The notes under the pieces were generated by a model that searched no databases, had not been told where the DNA came from, and saw nothing but the letters and a program-made list of their open reading frames with translations. DNA of 64,000 bases from Eikenella corrodens (lineage in GTDB: Bacteria > Pseudomonadota > Gammaproteobacteria > Burkholderiales > Neisseriaceae), in assembly GCF_900187105.1 (NCBI RefSeq), contig NZ_LT906482.1, positions 1,364,001 through 1,428,000 on the forward strand, written 5' to 3'. This document shows, piece after piece, positions 8,825 to 18,742 of the stretch. A program made the position numbers and the translations under genes. The number at the start of each line of letters is the position of its first letter. Positions within the stretch are counted from its first letter, which is position 1.

Positions 8825-9181
8825 ATGTATTTTGTAGACCGCAGCGCTGTGGTGGTGAAGCCCACCGAAGCTTTCCTCGCCTGGCTCAAAAGCACCGGCG
8901 ACGACCTGCCCGACCTCACCCTTGCCCAAATTCGCAGCAATTGCAGCGTGTATCTGTTGGCGCAGGCCGATACGCCCGAAGAGAGCGCCGGCCTGTTTGG
9001 CGAACGCTGGCGCGAGGTGCTCAGCGGCGAGATTGCTTCGTGGGAAGTGCCGCAGGAGCAATGGCCGGAGCTCACGCCCGAGCTATTCACCCGCTTTTTC
9101 GATCTCGAATTCCACGACATGGTGTTGGACACGGATGACGACGATATCCGCGTCAGCCCTGTGGTGGACAACATGATGTAG
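8825..9181 (+). CDS. Small acidic conserved protein of unknown function
   Basis: A 118-residue soluble, acidic protein (MYFVDRSAVVVKPT...EFHDMVLDTDDDD). No signal peptide, transmembrane segment or known catalytic motif is seen. The C-terminal run of aspartates and the FFDLEFHDMV segment are its most distinctive features. I believe similar neisserial proteins exist but know no function. GAGG lies upstream of ATG 8825. It is five bases from the interrupted YgfX-like gene, so the two are probably one transcript. Confidence 0.7.
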   Translation: MYFVDRSAVVVKPTEAFLAWLKSTGDDLPDLTLAQIRSNCSVYLLAQADTPEESAGLFGERWREVLSGEIASWEVPQEQWPELTPELFTRFFDLEFHDMVLDTDDDDIRVSPVVDNMM

Positions 9182-9186
9182 CTGCC

Positions 9187-9630
9187 GTGCAGCCTTTTCA
9201 GGTAGCCTTCCGGCCTTCGCGGTTGCAGCGTGTGCTGCAGTTGGCTGCATGGGCGTGGCTGGCCGTTATCTGGCTGCTGTATTTCGCTGATTGGCTGCGC
9301 CTGATCGGCCTCGCGTTCACCGCTTCCGCCGCTTGGTATGCCCTGCGCCGGCCGTTGCCAATCGGCGGCCTCACAGTGGGCAGCGGCGGCGAGGCCGTGC
9401 TGTTTTTGCAGTCGCAGCAAATTGCCGTGGCGGCCACCTTGCGCGGCGGCGTGGTGTTGCCGTGGTTGCAACTCTTGCACTAGCAAACCGACGGCGGCCG
9501 GCAGATTTACCAAGCCGTGTGGCCGGATTCCGCCGATGCCGAAGGCCTGCGCCGCCTGCGCGTGTGGGCGAGGTGGGGGCAGGCGCGGAAGAAATGGAGC
9601 AAGCCGGTGGATCGGCAGGATTCCCGCTAA
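9187..9630 (+). pseudogene. YgfX-like membrane protein interrupted by an in-frame amber codon
   Basis: From GTG 9187 the frame encodes two adjacent hydrophobic stretches (~17-52), then a soluble part that stops at TAG 9481-9483 after 98 codons. The same frame continues without another stop to TAA 9628-9630 and encodes QTDGGRQIYQAVWPD...GLRRLRVWARW. That ending resembles the LRRLRVxLR tail of the YgfX/CptA family, so the full protein would be about 147 residues. A single G-to-A change at 9482 (TGG to TAG) would explain the break. A DUS is translated near the N-terminus (F-Q-V-A). The 98-residue fragment may still be made; whether it functions is unknown. The family call is moderate. Confidence 0.65.
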
Positions 9631-9692
9631 AAAACGGCCGTGCCAACGCGGCATACTTTATTGGTTTTTTATTGCACACAGGATTCAACCCT

Positions 9693-10097
9693 ATGACCAA
9701 TCCCAACTACCTTATCCTGCCCAGCCGTTTCGGTTTTGCCGAAACGCTGGCCGTGTTGAAACAGGCTTTTGCCGCCAAGCAGATTACCCTGTTTGCCGAA
9801 ATCCCACATTCCGCGCTGGCCGCCGAGCACGGCCTGCCGCTGGCGCCTGCCAGCCTGCTGATTGTCGGCCACCCGGCCAAAGGTACGCCGCTGATGCAGG
9901 CCGATTTGCTGCTGGCTGCCGAGCTGCCGCTGAAAGTGTTGGTGTACGAGCAAAACGGCCGCGTGCAGGTGCTGTACCGCCGCGTGTTGCCGCTTGTGGC
10001 GGAGCGCGGTTTGGATGCGGCCGAAACTGCCGCCGCGCAAATCGATGCCGCCACGGGCGCACTGATTGCCGCCGCGCTGGAGAGTGTGCCGGGCTGA
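9693..10097 (+). CDS. DUF302 domain protein
   Basis: A 134-residue soluble protein. The central stretch LAPASLLIVGHPAKGTPLMQADLLLAAELPLKVLVYE (in the middle third) matches the DUF302 pattern (G-N/H-P-x-x-G-T-P-L-M and L-P-L-K-V-L-V). The function is unknown in the family. ATG 9693 begins the domain-sized protein; the open frame continues upstream over the interrupted YgfX-like gene, which argues against a longer form. Followed by two inverted DUS pairs. Confidence 0.75.
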   Translation: MTNPNYLILPSRFGFAETLAVLKQAFAAKQITLFAEIPHSALAAEHGLPLAPASLLIVGHPAKGTPLMQADLLLAAELPLKVLVYEQNGRVQVLYRRVLPLVAERGLDAAETAAAQIDAATGALIAAALESVPG

Positions 10098-10127
10098 ATT
10101 TTGCTGCGGTATAATGCGGCGGCAAAA

Positions 10128-10164
10128 GGCTACCTGAAAAGGTTTAACCGTTTTCAGGTAGCCT
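10128..10164. terminator. Inverted DUS hairpin after the DUF302 gene
   Basis: AGGCTACCTGAA (10128-10139) and TTCAGGTAGCCT (10153-10164) form a 12-base stem with a 13-base loop. Confidence 0.7.
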
Positions 10165-10291
10165 TCGTCAGTTAAAGCAGGTTACCTGAAAGCACCGTTC
10201 AAAATCCGGGTCAGCAAGCGCTTGGCACGGTAATGCCGACCGATACTGTTATTTTCAGCTAGCCTTCGCCAAGCCGCCCATACCGGCATAC

Positions 10292-10329
10292 AGGCTACCT
10301 GAAAACCCGTTTGGCATTTTCAGGTAGCC
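10292..10329. terminator. Second inverted DUS pair upstream of folC
   Basis: AGGCTACCTGAA (10292-10303) pairs with TTCAGGTAGCC (10319-10329), only 19 bases before the folC start. It may act as a terminator or lie in the folC leader. Confidence 0.5.
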
Positions 10330-10348
10330 CTCAAACAAGGTTGAACAA

Positions 10349-11656
10349 ATGAAAACACTCTCCCAATGGCTCACCCACCTTGAAACCGCCTACACCGGCG
10401 GCACCGCCCACAGCCACGGCAGCATTGATTTGGGCTTGGGGCGCGTGCTCGCGGTGAAAGAGCGGATGGGTTTGCAGCCGCAATGCCCCGTAATCGTGGT
10501 GGCCGGCACCAACGGCAAAGGCTCGGTGTGCGCCTTTTTGGAAAGCATCTACCGCGCCGCCGGCTTCAAAACCGGCATGCTCACCAGCCCGCACATTCTG
10601 CGCTACAACGAGCGCATCTGCGTGAACGGCCAACCTGCTGCCGATGAAACCATTGCCGCCTCTTTCGAGCGCATCGAAGCCGCACGCGGCGATACCGCAC
10701 TCACTTATTTCGAGTTCAACACCTTGGCCGCCGTGGATATTTTCCGGCGCGCTGAAACCGATGTGATGATTCTGGAAGTCGGGCTCGGCGGCCGGTTGGA
10801 CGCAGTGAATATTTTTGACGGCGACGTATCGGTGGTAACGTCGGTGGATTTGGATCACCAAGCCTTTTTAGGCGACACAGTGGAGCAGGTGGCCTTTGAA
10901 AAGGCGGGCGTATTCCGCGCGGGCAAACCTGCTGTCTGCGCCCAAAACCCGCCACCCGAATCGTTGCGCCGCCACGCCGAAGCCATCGGCGCCGACCTCC
11001 TGCTGGCCGGGCGCGATTTCGGCTTCAGCAAGCTGGAGCAGCAGCAATGGTCGTTTCACTTTCATCCTGAGCACAGCCGCCTGTTTTCAGGTAGCCGCAA
11101 CCGCAACGCGCTGCCTTTTCCCGCCCTGCGCGGCGGCTACCAGCTGGGCAATGCCGCCTGCGCGCTGGCCGTGCTCGAATGCTTAAATGCACGGCTGCCG
11201 GTGGATATCGGCGCCATCAAACGCGGGTTGTTGCTGGTGAGCCACCCCGGCCGTTTCCAGGTGTTGCCCGGCCGCCCGCTTACCATATTGGATGTCGGCC
11301 ATAATCCGCACGCCGCCCGTGCTTTGCGTCGCAGCCTGATGGCGCTGCCGTTTGCCGAAAAACGGCTGGCGGTGTTCAGCATGTTGGCCGATAAAGATAT
11401 CGACACTGTGGTTTCCCTGCTGCAAGACCAGTTCGACGAATGGCTGGTTGCCCCGCTGCCGCTGCCGCGCGGCCTTTCGGCGGAAGCCTTGCAGCAGCAT
11501 CTGGAAGCGGCGGGAGCGGCCAATGTTCGCCTGTTTGCCAGCGTGGGCGAGGCCTATCGTGCCGCCTTATCGGAGGCGGGGGAAAATGATAGAATCGTGG
11601 TATTTGGTTCGTTTCATACGGTGGCCGAAGTGATGGGCGCACCGCAACAGGAATAA
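10349..11656 (+). CDS. folC: Dihydrofolate synthase / folylpolyglutamate synthase
   Basis: A 435-residue Mur-ligase-family enzyme. It adds glutamate to dihydropteroate and extends the polyglutamate tail of folates with ATP. Seen: the P-loop GTNGKGSVCA (~52-61), TSPH (~78-81) followed by RYNERI (~84-89), LEVGLGGRLDAVN (~140-152) and DVGHNPHA (~315-322), all FolC-typical. First gene of the folC-SPOR-cvpA-purF cluster, the same order as in E. coli; seven bases separate it from the next gene. One DUS lies inside the gene (~11088). Confidence 0.95.
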   Translation: MKTLSQWLTHLETAYTGGTAHSHGSIDLGLGRVLAVKERMGLQPQCPVIVVAGTNGKGSVCAFLESIYRAAGFKTGMLTSPHILRYNERICVNGQPAADETIAASFERIEAARGDTALTYFEFNTLAAVDIFRRAETDVMILEVGLGGRLDAVNIFDGDVSVVTSVDLDHQAFLGDTVEQVAFEKAGVFRAGKPAVCAQNPPPESLRRHAEAIGADLLLAGRDFGFSKLEQQQWSFHFHPEHSRLFSGSRNRNALPFPALRGGYQLGNAACALAVLECLNARLPVDIGAIKRGLLLVSHPGRFQVLPGRPLTILDVGHNPHAARALRRSLMALPFAEKRLAVFSMLADKDIDTVVSLLQDQFDEWLVAPLPLPRGLSAEALQQHLEAAGAANVRLFASVGEAYRAALSEAGENDRIVVFGSFHTVAEVMGAPQQE

Positions 11657-11662
11657 GGAATT

Positions 11663-12742
11663 ATGCCACCCCAATCCAACCCGAATTGGCGCCATCTGGA
11701 AGAATACGAGCAGATTAAGCGCAAAAACCGCCGCCGCTTGGTGGGCGCGCTGCTGCTCACTACGGTGGTGGCGCTGCTGCTGGCCAAAGTGATGGGCAGC
11801 AGTCAAAATACTGCTGCGCCGGGCGAAATCACCGTGAGCGGCGGCAGCGAAACTGCGGCTTCCATGGTGGTGGAAACCCAGCCGCTGCCCGAGCCGGTGG
11901 CCGAAGTGCCGACTGATGCCGACACTGCGGTGGAAATGCAGCCGCAGCCGGTATCTGCGCCGTCTGTTGAGCCGGAAGCAGTGGTTGTGGAACCTGCTCC
12001 GCCTGCGCCGCAGCCCGTGCAACCGGCCAAGCCGGTGGAGGCGCGCACCACGGTATTGCCCAATCCTCTGGCCAACTCCGGCAACGCGGCCAATCCACCA
12101 CCGAGCCGCCCGGCTGCGCCGCCGGTGCGGGCGGAAAGCAAGCCTGCGCTGCAGCCGCGTGTAGAAGCCAAGCCGGTGCCTGCCGAGCCGCGCGCGCAAC
12201 CGGCGGAAAACAATAAACCGGCAGCCCAGCCGCAGGCCAAACCTGCCGTGCCGGAAACCCCGCGCCGCGCCGAGGGCGTGAAACCGCAAACGCCGGCCGT
12301 GCAGCCGAATGAGCGCCGTGCCGAAAGCAAACCGGCTGAACCGAAGCCGACCGAACAGAAACCAGCCGAGCGCCGCCGCCCAGCTGAACGTCGGCAGGAA
12401 CGTAAGCCAAACGGCAACCGCCTCTCGCCGGAAGATATTTTGAACAACCGCGCTGCCAACCATGTGGCCGGTAATGGCAAAGCTGCCGATAATCAAGCGG
12501 CGCAGACGGAGCGGCGCATGGTGATTCAGGTGGGTGCTTACACCACCGAAGAGCAGGCACGCGCCGTGCAAAAACGGCTGGCCGATGCGGGCGTGAGCGC
12601 CTATGTGGCGCCGCCGGCCAACAAAGGCGGCAACGCGCTCTACCGCGTGCGCACCGGCTCATATCCCAACCGCCAGGCCGCCGGACAGGCAATGGGCAAA
12701 ATTAAATCGCAGGGGCTGGACGGCATCCTGCTGGAGCGCTGA
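11663..12742 (+). CDS. SPOR-domain cell-division-type membrane protein (DedD/FtsN-like)
   Basis: A 359-residue single-pass inner-membrane protein. A short basic cytoplasmic start is followed by a transmembrane helix (~26-45), a long proline/alanine/glutamate-rich periplasmic linker (~60-275) and a C-terminal SPOR domain (~285-359: M-V-I-Q-V-G-A-Y...Y-R-V-R-T-G-S-Y). SPOR domains bind denuded septal peptidoglycan. Position between folC and cvpA equals that of dedD in E. coli, so DedD is the nearer match; FtsN-like roles cannot be excluded. Its stop overlaps the cvpA start (TGATG). Confidence 0.85.
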   Translation: MPPQSNPNWRHLEEYEQIKRKNRRRLVGALLLTTVVALLLAKVMGSSQNTAAPGEITVSGGSETAASMVVETQPLPEPVAEVPTDADTAVEMQPQPVSAPSVEPEAVVVEPAPPAPQPVQPAKPVEARTTVLPNPLANSGNAANPPPSRPAAPPVRAESKPALQPRVEAKPVPAEPRAQPAENNKPAAQPQAKPAVPETPRRAEGVKPQTPAVQPNERRAESKPAEPKPTEQKPAERRRPAERRQERKPNGNRLSPEDILNNRAANHVAGNGKAADNQAAQTERRMVIQVGAYTTEEQARAVQKRLADAGVSAYVAPPANKGGNALYRVRTGSYPNRQAAGQAMGKIKSQGLDGILLER

Positions 12743-13248
12743 TGACTTTGTTTGACTATCTTGCGCTGCTGGTGATCGCGGCGTTTACCCTGATTTCGCT
12801 GTTTCGCGGCGTGGTGGCCGAATTGGTGGGCTTGGTTTCTTGGCTGGGCTCGCTGCTGGCGGCCAAGCTGCTTGCTCCATCAGTGGGCGACTGGCTTTCA
12901 GGTAGCCTCAAGCCGCATGCGCTGGCGGTGGTGGCCGCGTTTATCGGCGTGTTCCTGCTGGCGCGGCTGCTGTTCCGGCTGCTGCAAACCTTGCTCACTT
13001 CTTCTGCCGGCGCGGCCGGGTTGGGCGGGGCAAACCGCCTGCTTGGCGGTGTGTTTGGCGCGGTAAAGGGGGTGCTGGCGGTAACGCTGGCGGTGCTGGT
13101 TTGCGCGTTTACCGATTTGCCGAAGAGCGAGGAATGGCAGCATTCGCAAACCGCATTTGTTTTTGAGGGCTTGGCCCAACTGGCCGTGCCGTATCTGCCG
13201 CCGTTTATGGCGGATCGTGTCGACTACCGGCAAGCGCCGGGGGAGTGA
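12742..13248 (+). CDS. cvpA: CvpA family membrane protein
   Basis: A 168-residue inner-membrane protein with about four hydrophobic segments (~5-25, 28-45, 58-80, 100-118). The N-terminal YLALLVIAAFTLISLFRG and the V-A-E-L-V-G-L-V-S-W-L-G segment match CvpA, needed for colicin V export and envelope homeostasis in E. coli. The start codon overlaps the preceding stop and the gene ends four bases before purF, so the three are surely co-transcribed. A DUS is translated inside it (~12896, L-S-G-S-L). Confidence 0.88.
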   Translation: MTLFDYLALLVIAAFTLISLFRGVVAELVGLVSWLGSLLAAKLLAPSVGDWLSGSLKPHALAVVAAFIGVFLLARLLFRLLQTLLTSSAGAAGLGGANRLLGGVFGAVKGVLAVTLAVLVCAFTDLPKSEEWQHSQTAFVFEGLAQLAVPYLPPFMADRVDYRQAPGE

Positions 13249-13252
13249 ATTT

Positions 13253-14776
<1,524 letters not shown>

Positions 14777-14785
14777 TAAATGGCG

Positions 14786-14812
14786 GAAGCCGGCTTTGAG
14801 GCCGGCTTCTTT
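14786..14812 (+). terminator. purF rho-independent terminator
   Basis: GAAGCCGGC (from 14786), loop TTTGAG, GCCGGCTTC, then TTT. A classic GC-rich stem 10 bases after the purF stop; not DUS-based. Confidence 0.88.
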
Positions 14813-14886
14813 GGTTTGGCGGGGTAGGGCGGTTTCAGGTAACCTCAAATGTGAAAAAGCTACCTGAAAACTAGATAATACGCCTG

Positions 14887-14989
14887 TTATCGGGAACTAA
14901 CAAAAATCGCTACAGCGCTGGCTTGCCTGGCCGGATGTCTGTATTACTTGTGGCTTGCCGCCTTGTGCCAATTTTGTTAGTCCGCCATA
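14887..14989. repeat. Degenerate Correia-like repeat element
   Basis: Left end carries CTAACAAAAATCGCTACAGCG followed by CTGGCTTGCC; right end carries GCCGCCTTGTGCC then TTTTGTTAGTCCGCC. The internal GTCTGTATTACTTGTGGCTT segment matches the core of the short neisserial Correia repeat, and the TAACAAAAA end type matches the Neisseria form. It is more decayed than the copies at 20295 and 44148. Confidence 0.6.
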
Positions 14990-15082
14990 TCGCGCCGCAA
15001 AGCAGCCTTAGCTAGGTTAAGACATCGCCCCACTTCGTTGAAACCCCATTTTCAGGTAGCCTTTGCCTCAGGAGACCAAGTG

Positions 15083-15931
15083 ATGAGTAACAAAAAACGT
15101 ATCTGCCAAGAGCAGCAAACCTTCGATCAGCTCTATCAGTCGCAGGAGCAGGAAATCCTGGTGCTTACTGATAGCAGTAGCGGCGGTGGTGCGGGCAAGG
15201 GCGGGCGCGATGTGTTGTGGACGGCCAGCCGCCATTGTGCCGCCTATATCGATGCCGACGGCCAATGCCACCGACAAACCGTGCGGCTCGAATGGCTGGT
15301 AGAAAGCACCGTCCCCGAACACTACCGCTTTTCCCTGCGCCCCAACTGCATCTACCGCCTGCGCGTGCGGCCGCAGCGTGAAGACAGAGACTTTTCCATG
15401 CCTTGCTTTATGCTGTTGGAAATCTTGGCAGAAAACCCGGATTCGCCCGCCTTGCAGGCCGAGCTGGAGCATTATCTGACGCCGGTGGTGTTGAACGAGC
15501 CGGGCATCGGCCAATTTACCCTCAACCGCGATTTCGCCAGCTTTGAAGGCCATGCCGATTGGTTGGGGCAGGAAGTGCATATTTTGCTTGATGTCGATGC
15601 CGGCCATGAAGAAAGCGCCAATCAAGCCCTCGCCCTATTGCGCCGCCTGCACAGCCAAGCTGCTGAATTCGACCGCTGCTGGCGCCGTTTTGCCGCCGAA
15701 CAGCTGCTGGAAGACGCGGTAAACTGGCAGGAGGAAACCGACGAGCCAGTCGTGCCGCCGGAAAGTCTGGATGCTGAAGCGTTTGCGCGTTGTATCGAAT
15801 TGTCCGAGCTCGCGTTGCAGAAGGAAGGGTTCACTGCCTACTACGACGATGGCGATTTGTTTTTCGGACACGTGATTCTGGTGGAAGGCGGGAAGGACGG
15901 CGAGCCGGATGATGCGTATATTGCGGGCTGA
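15083..15931 (+). CDS. Uncharacterised protein, DUF2262-like C-terminal domain
   Basis: A 282-residue soluble protein. The N-terminal part (1-110) includes a serine/glycine-rich turn. The C-terminal half carries FTLNRDFASFEG (~147-158), LLEDAVNW (~206-213) and a final YYDDGDLFFGHVILVEG...DDAYIAG. That DGDLFxGH ending matches my memory of the DUF2262 family, whose function is unknown; members are sometimes linked to polymorphic-toxin immunity loci. ATG 15083 is preceded by AGGAG; the open frame reaches 15038 but crosses a DUS. Single gene with its own DUS terminator. Confidence 0.6.
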   Translation: MSNKKRICQEQQTFDQLYQSQEQEILVLTDSSSGGGAGKGGRDVLWTASRHCAAYIDADGQCHRQTVRLEWLVESTVPEHYRFSLRPNCIYRLRVRPQREDRDFSMPCFMLLEILAENPDSPALQAELEHYLTPVVLNEPGIGQFTLNRDFASFEGHADWLGQEVHILLDVDAGHEESANQALALLRRLHSQAAEFDRCWRRFAAEQLLEDAVNWQEETDEPVVPPESLDAEAFARCIELSELALQKEGFTAYYDDGDLFFGHVILVEGGKDGEPDDAYIAG

Positions 15932-15963
15932 ATATGCTGTTTGATTACGGGCTGATGAGGATT

Positions 15964-16000
15964 TTCAGGTAGCCTCTCCGCCCTCTTGAGGCTACCTGAA
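15964..16000. terminator. Inverted DUS hairpin after the DUF2262-like gene
   Basis: TTCAGGTAGCCT (15964-15975) and AGGCTACCTGAA (15989-16000) form a 12-base stem; 13-base loop. Confidence 0.7.
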
Positions 16001-16086
16001 AAATATCAGCTACGGCAAAATGGAAAATAGTACTTGGACTGTTTAGGCAACCGGATGATTTCCCCGATAACCAAGGAATCTGATAG

Positions 16087-16608
16087 ATGGATACTGCTTC
16101 TCCAACTCCCTCGCCACGCCCTTTGGGTTTGACCATCCTGTGCCCGCTGCTGCTGGCGTACGGCATTGCTTGGCCGCTGCTGATGATTATTGCGATGGGC
16201 AAGTTGGCCGGTAGTTGGGAGAGGTTTGAATGGGAGATGCTTGAAGTGTACAGAATCAGCCCGAGAATCGTATTCATCCATTTCATCCTCGGGAGTATTG
16301 AACCGTTTGCGGTGTCGTTTGGGATATTGTTATGTGCAGCGGGATTGTGGTATCGCCATAAATGGGCGCGTGTGGTATTTTTGTGTGGAGGCCTGCTGCA
16401 TTTTGGGTGGCTGGTCGGCAACCAGTTAATCGTTTGGGTGGAGAGGGACATTTTCGGCTCTACGATTTTCGATAACAGGCCTTTCTTCATTCCATGGCTA
16501 GATATGCTCTGCTTCAGCGCCGTCATCCTCTATCTTTACCTGCGCGTGCCGGAAACCTATTTCCGCGAAGCCGCCCCGACCACCATTATCAAAATTCAAA
16601 AATCATGA
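16087..16608 (+). CDS. Four-helix membrane protein of unknown function
   Basis: A 173-residue integral membrane protein with four hydrophobic segments (~15-38, 65-87, 95-117, 135-153) and short charged loops. No family recognised. AAGGA lies upstream of ATG 16087. Its last four bases (ATGA) overlap the hpnD start, so translation of hpnD is probably coupled to it. That suggests, but does not prove, a link with squalene/terpenoid metabolism. Confidence 0.7.
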   Translation: MDTASPTPSPRPLGLTILCPLLLAYGIAWPLLMIIAMGKLAGSWERFEWEMLEVYRISPRIVFIHFILGSIEPFAVSFGILLCAAGLWYRHKWARVVFLCGGLLHFGWLVGNQLIVWVERDIFGSTIFDNRPFFIPWLDMLCFSAVILYLYLRVPETYFREAAPTTIIKIQKS

Positions 16609-17456
16609 CCCCATACGACTACTGCCACCAAAAAGCCGAAGAGAGCGGCTCCAGTTTTCTGGCCGGTTTCCGCTTTCTGCTGCCGGAAAAACGCCGTGCC
16701 ATGACGGTGCTGTATGCCTATTGCCGCGAGCTCGATGACGTGGCGGACGACTGTGCTGACCCGGCCGTGGCGGCGCAAACGCTGGCCTGGTGGCGGCAGG
16801 ATGCGGCCAAGGTGTTTCACGGCGCGGCCTTGCCGGAGCATCCGGTCAATCAGGCCATGCGCGAAGTGGCGCCGGCCTACGGGCTACCTGAAAACGAATT
16901 GGCCGCCGTGATTGACGGCGTGGAAATGGATTTGACCCCGGCGCGTTATGCCGATTTCGCCACCTTGCAGCAATACTGCCAGCGCGTGGCCGGGGTGGTG
17001 GGGCGGCTGATTGCCCGCATCCTCGGTTTCCAAGATGCCGCCGTGCTGGATTATGCCGACAAAATGGGCTTGGCCCTGCAACTCACCAACATCATCCGCG
17101 ATGTGGGCGAAGACGCGGTGGCCGGGCGGATTTACCTGCCGGTGGAAGATTTGCAGCGCTTCAACGTGCCCGCCGCCGACTTGCTGCAACGCCGAAACAG
17201 CCAAGAGTTTGCCGAGCTGATGGCTTTTCAGGTAGCCCGTGCCCGCCAAACCTACAGCGAAGCCGTGGCTCTGCTGCCTGCTGCCGAGCGGCGCGGCCAG
17301 AAGGCAGGGCTGGTGATGGCCGCCATCTACTACGCGCTCTTAAACGAAATCGAGCGCGACGGCGCGGCCAATGTGCTGCGCTACAAGCTGGCGATTCCGA
17401 AGCCGCGCAAAGCGCGGATTGCCCTGAAAACCTGGCTCTTGGGGTTTAAGCCATGA
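16605..17456 (+). CDS. hpnD: Presqualene diphosphate synthase (squalene/phytoene synthase family)
   Basis: A 283-residue trans-isoprenyl-diphosphate synthase. HpnD condenses two farnesyl diphosphates to presqualene diphosphate. The first aspartate-rich motif is in YCRELDDVADD (~41-51), the second in NIIRDVGEDA (~163-172); both bind Mg-diphosphate. RIYLPVEDL (~175-183) is also typical. ATG 16605 is chosen because the conserved PYDYCHQKA follows at once and the ATGA overlap is tight. It is followed by hpnE with another ATGA overlap, which supports HpnD over HpnC or CrtB. Two DUS are translated inside. Confidence 0.88.
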   Translation: MTPYDYCHQKAEESGSSFLAGFRFLLPEKRRAMTVLYAYCRELDDVADDCADPAVAAQTLAWWRQDAAKVFHGAALPEHPVNQAMREVAPAYGLPENELAAVIDGVEMDLTPARYADFATLQQYCQRVAGVVGRLIARILGFQDAAVLDYADKMGLALQLTNIIRDVGEDAVAGRIYLPVEDLQRFNVPAADLLQRRNSQEFAELMAFQVARARQTYSEAVALLPAAERRGQKAGLVMAAIYYALLNEIERDGAANVLRYKLAIPKPRKARIALKTWLLGFKP

Positions 17457-18742
17457 GCGCCGCGCCGCGTGTGGCGGTTATCGGCGGCGGTTGGGCGGGG
17501 CTTTCGGCGGCGGAAGCGCTGTGCGGCCGGGCGCAAATCACCCTGTTTGAGGCCGGGCGGCAGTGCGGTGGCCGCGCCCGCGCGTTGGGCGGCGGCAGCG
17601 GTTTTGCCCATGCCGACAACGGCCAGCATATTTTGGTGGGCGCGTATCGGCAGGTGCTGGATGTGCTGGCGCGCTGCGGCGTGCGCGAAGAAGAAGCATT
17701 TTTGCGTCTGCCGCTGCAATGGCATTTGGCCGACGGCCTGCAATTTGCCGCCCGTCGCCTGAGTGCGCCGCTGCATTTGCTTTTCGGCGTGTTGGGCGCA
17801 CGCGGTATCGGTTGGGGCGAGAAAACGGCGCTGCTGCGCCAGATGCGTGCCTTACAAAGCCTGCGCTTGGCGGAAGATGTTCCCGTGGCTGCTTGGCTAC
17901 GGCAGCAGCAAGTATCGCACCGTTTGCAGCAGCAGTTTTGGCAGCCTTTGGTGTGGGGCGCAATGAACACCGCTTTGGATCAGGCTTCGCTGCAACGCCT
18001 GCAAAATGTGCTGCGCGACGGCGTGTGGGCGGAGCGCGCAGCCAGCGATTTCTTGCTGCCCAAGCAGGATTTGGGGCAGCTGTTTGCCGAGCCGGTGTGC
18101 CGGCGCCTGCAAAAATACGGCGCACAAATCCGGCTGGAAACGCGTGTGCCGCAGATTGAACAAACGCTTTCAGGTAGCCTGTTGGTGAACGGCGAAGCCT
18201 TTGATGCCGCCGTGTTGGCCGTTGCGCCCTATCATGTGCCGTCACTGCTGCCAGAGGCCGCCCCGCCTGAGGTTGCCACTGCGCTGGATGCTTTGGCATA
18301 TCACGCCATCACCACCGTGTATTTGCGTTATCCCGTTTCGCCCGAGCTGCCCGCGCCGATTACCGGCCTGGCCGAAGGCACGGCGCAATGGTTTATCGAC
18401 CGCGATGCGCTCGGCTTCGGGCGCGGCGAAGTGTCCGCTGTGATTTCCCTGTCCGACCAATACGGCAAACTCAGCCGCGAAGAGTGGGTCAGGCGCGTGC
18501 AGCACGATTTGCGGCGCATTTGCCCGCACTTGCCGCGCCCCACTGCCGCCCAAGTGATCACCGAAAAACGCGCCACCACCGCCAGCCGCACCGACAACCC
18601 TGCCATCCCCACTGCCTGGCTGCGCCATCAGCATATCTACCTCGCTGGCGACTACCTCCACCCGCGCTACCCCGCCACGCTGGAAGCCGCCGTGCAAAGC
18701 GGTCGGCAGGCTGCAGCTTTGTTGTTGAAAGATGCGGGGTGA
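17453..18742 (+). CDS. hpnE: Hydroxysqualene dehydroxylase (FAD-dependent)
   Basis: A 429-residue flavoprotein of the amine-oxidase/phytoene-desaturase superfamily. HpnE reduces hydroxysqualene to squalene. The N-terminal FAD fold is clear: VAVIGGGWAGLSAAEAL (~6-22) then TLFEAGRQCGGRAR (~31-44). The C-terminal FAD-contact region is AGDYLHPRYPATLEAAVQSGRQAA (late residues ~397-420). Overlaps hpnD by four bases. No HpnC gene is adjacent; it may lie elsewhere. One DUS is translated near the middle (~18168). Confidence 0.87.
   Translation: MSAAPRVAVIGGGWAGLSAAEALCGRAQITLFEAGRQCGGRARALGGGSGFAHADNGQHILVGAYRQVLDVLARCGVREEEAFLRLPLQWHLADGLQFAARRLSAPLHLLFGVLGARGIGWGEKTALLRQMRALQSLRLAEDVPVAAWLRQQQVSHRLQQQFWQPLVWGAMNTALDQASLQRLQNVLRDGVWAERAASDFLLPKQDLGQLFAEPVCRRLQKYGAQIRLETRVPQIEQTLSGSLLVNGEAFDAAVLAVAPYHVPSLLPEAAPPEVATALDALAYHAITTVYLRYPVSPELPAPITGLAEGTAQWFIDRDALGFGRGEVSAVISLSDQYGKLSREEWVRRVQHDLRRICPHLPRPTAAQVITEKRATTASRTDNPAIPTAWLRHQHIYLAGDYLHPRYPATLEAAVQSGRQAAALLLKDAG

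Noticed and set aside
11567-12571. 334-codon frame opposite the SPOR gene, rich in Arg/His/Leu
   Set aside because: It mirrors the proline/alanine linker of the SPOR protein in antisense; no family pattern.
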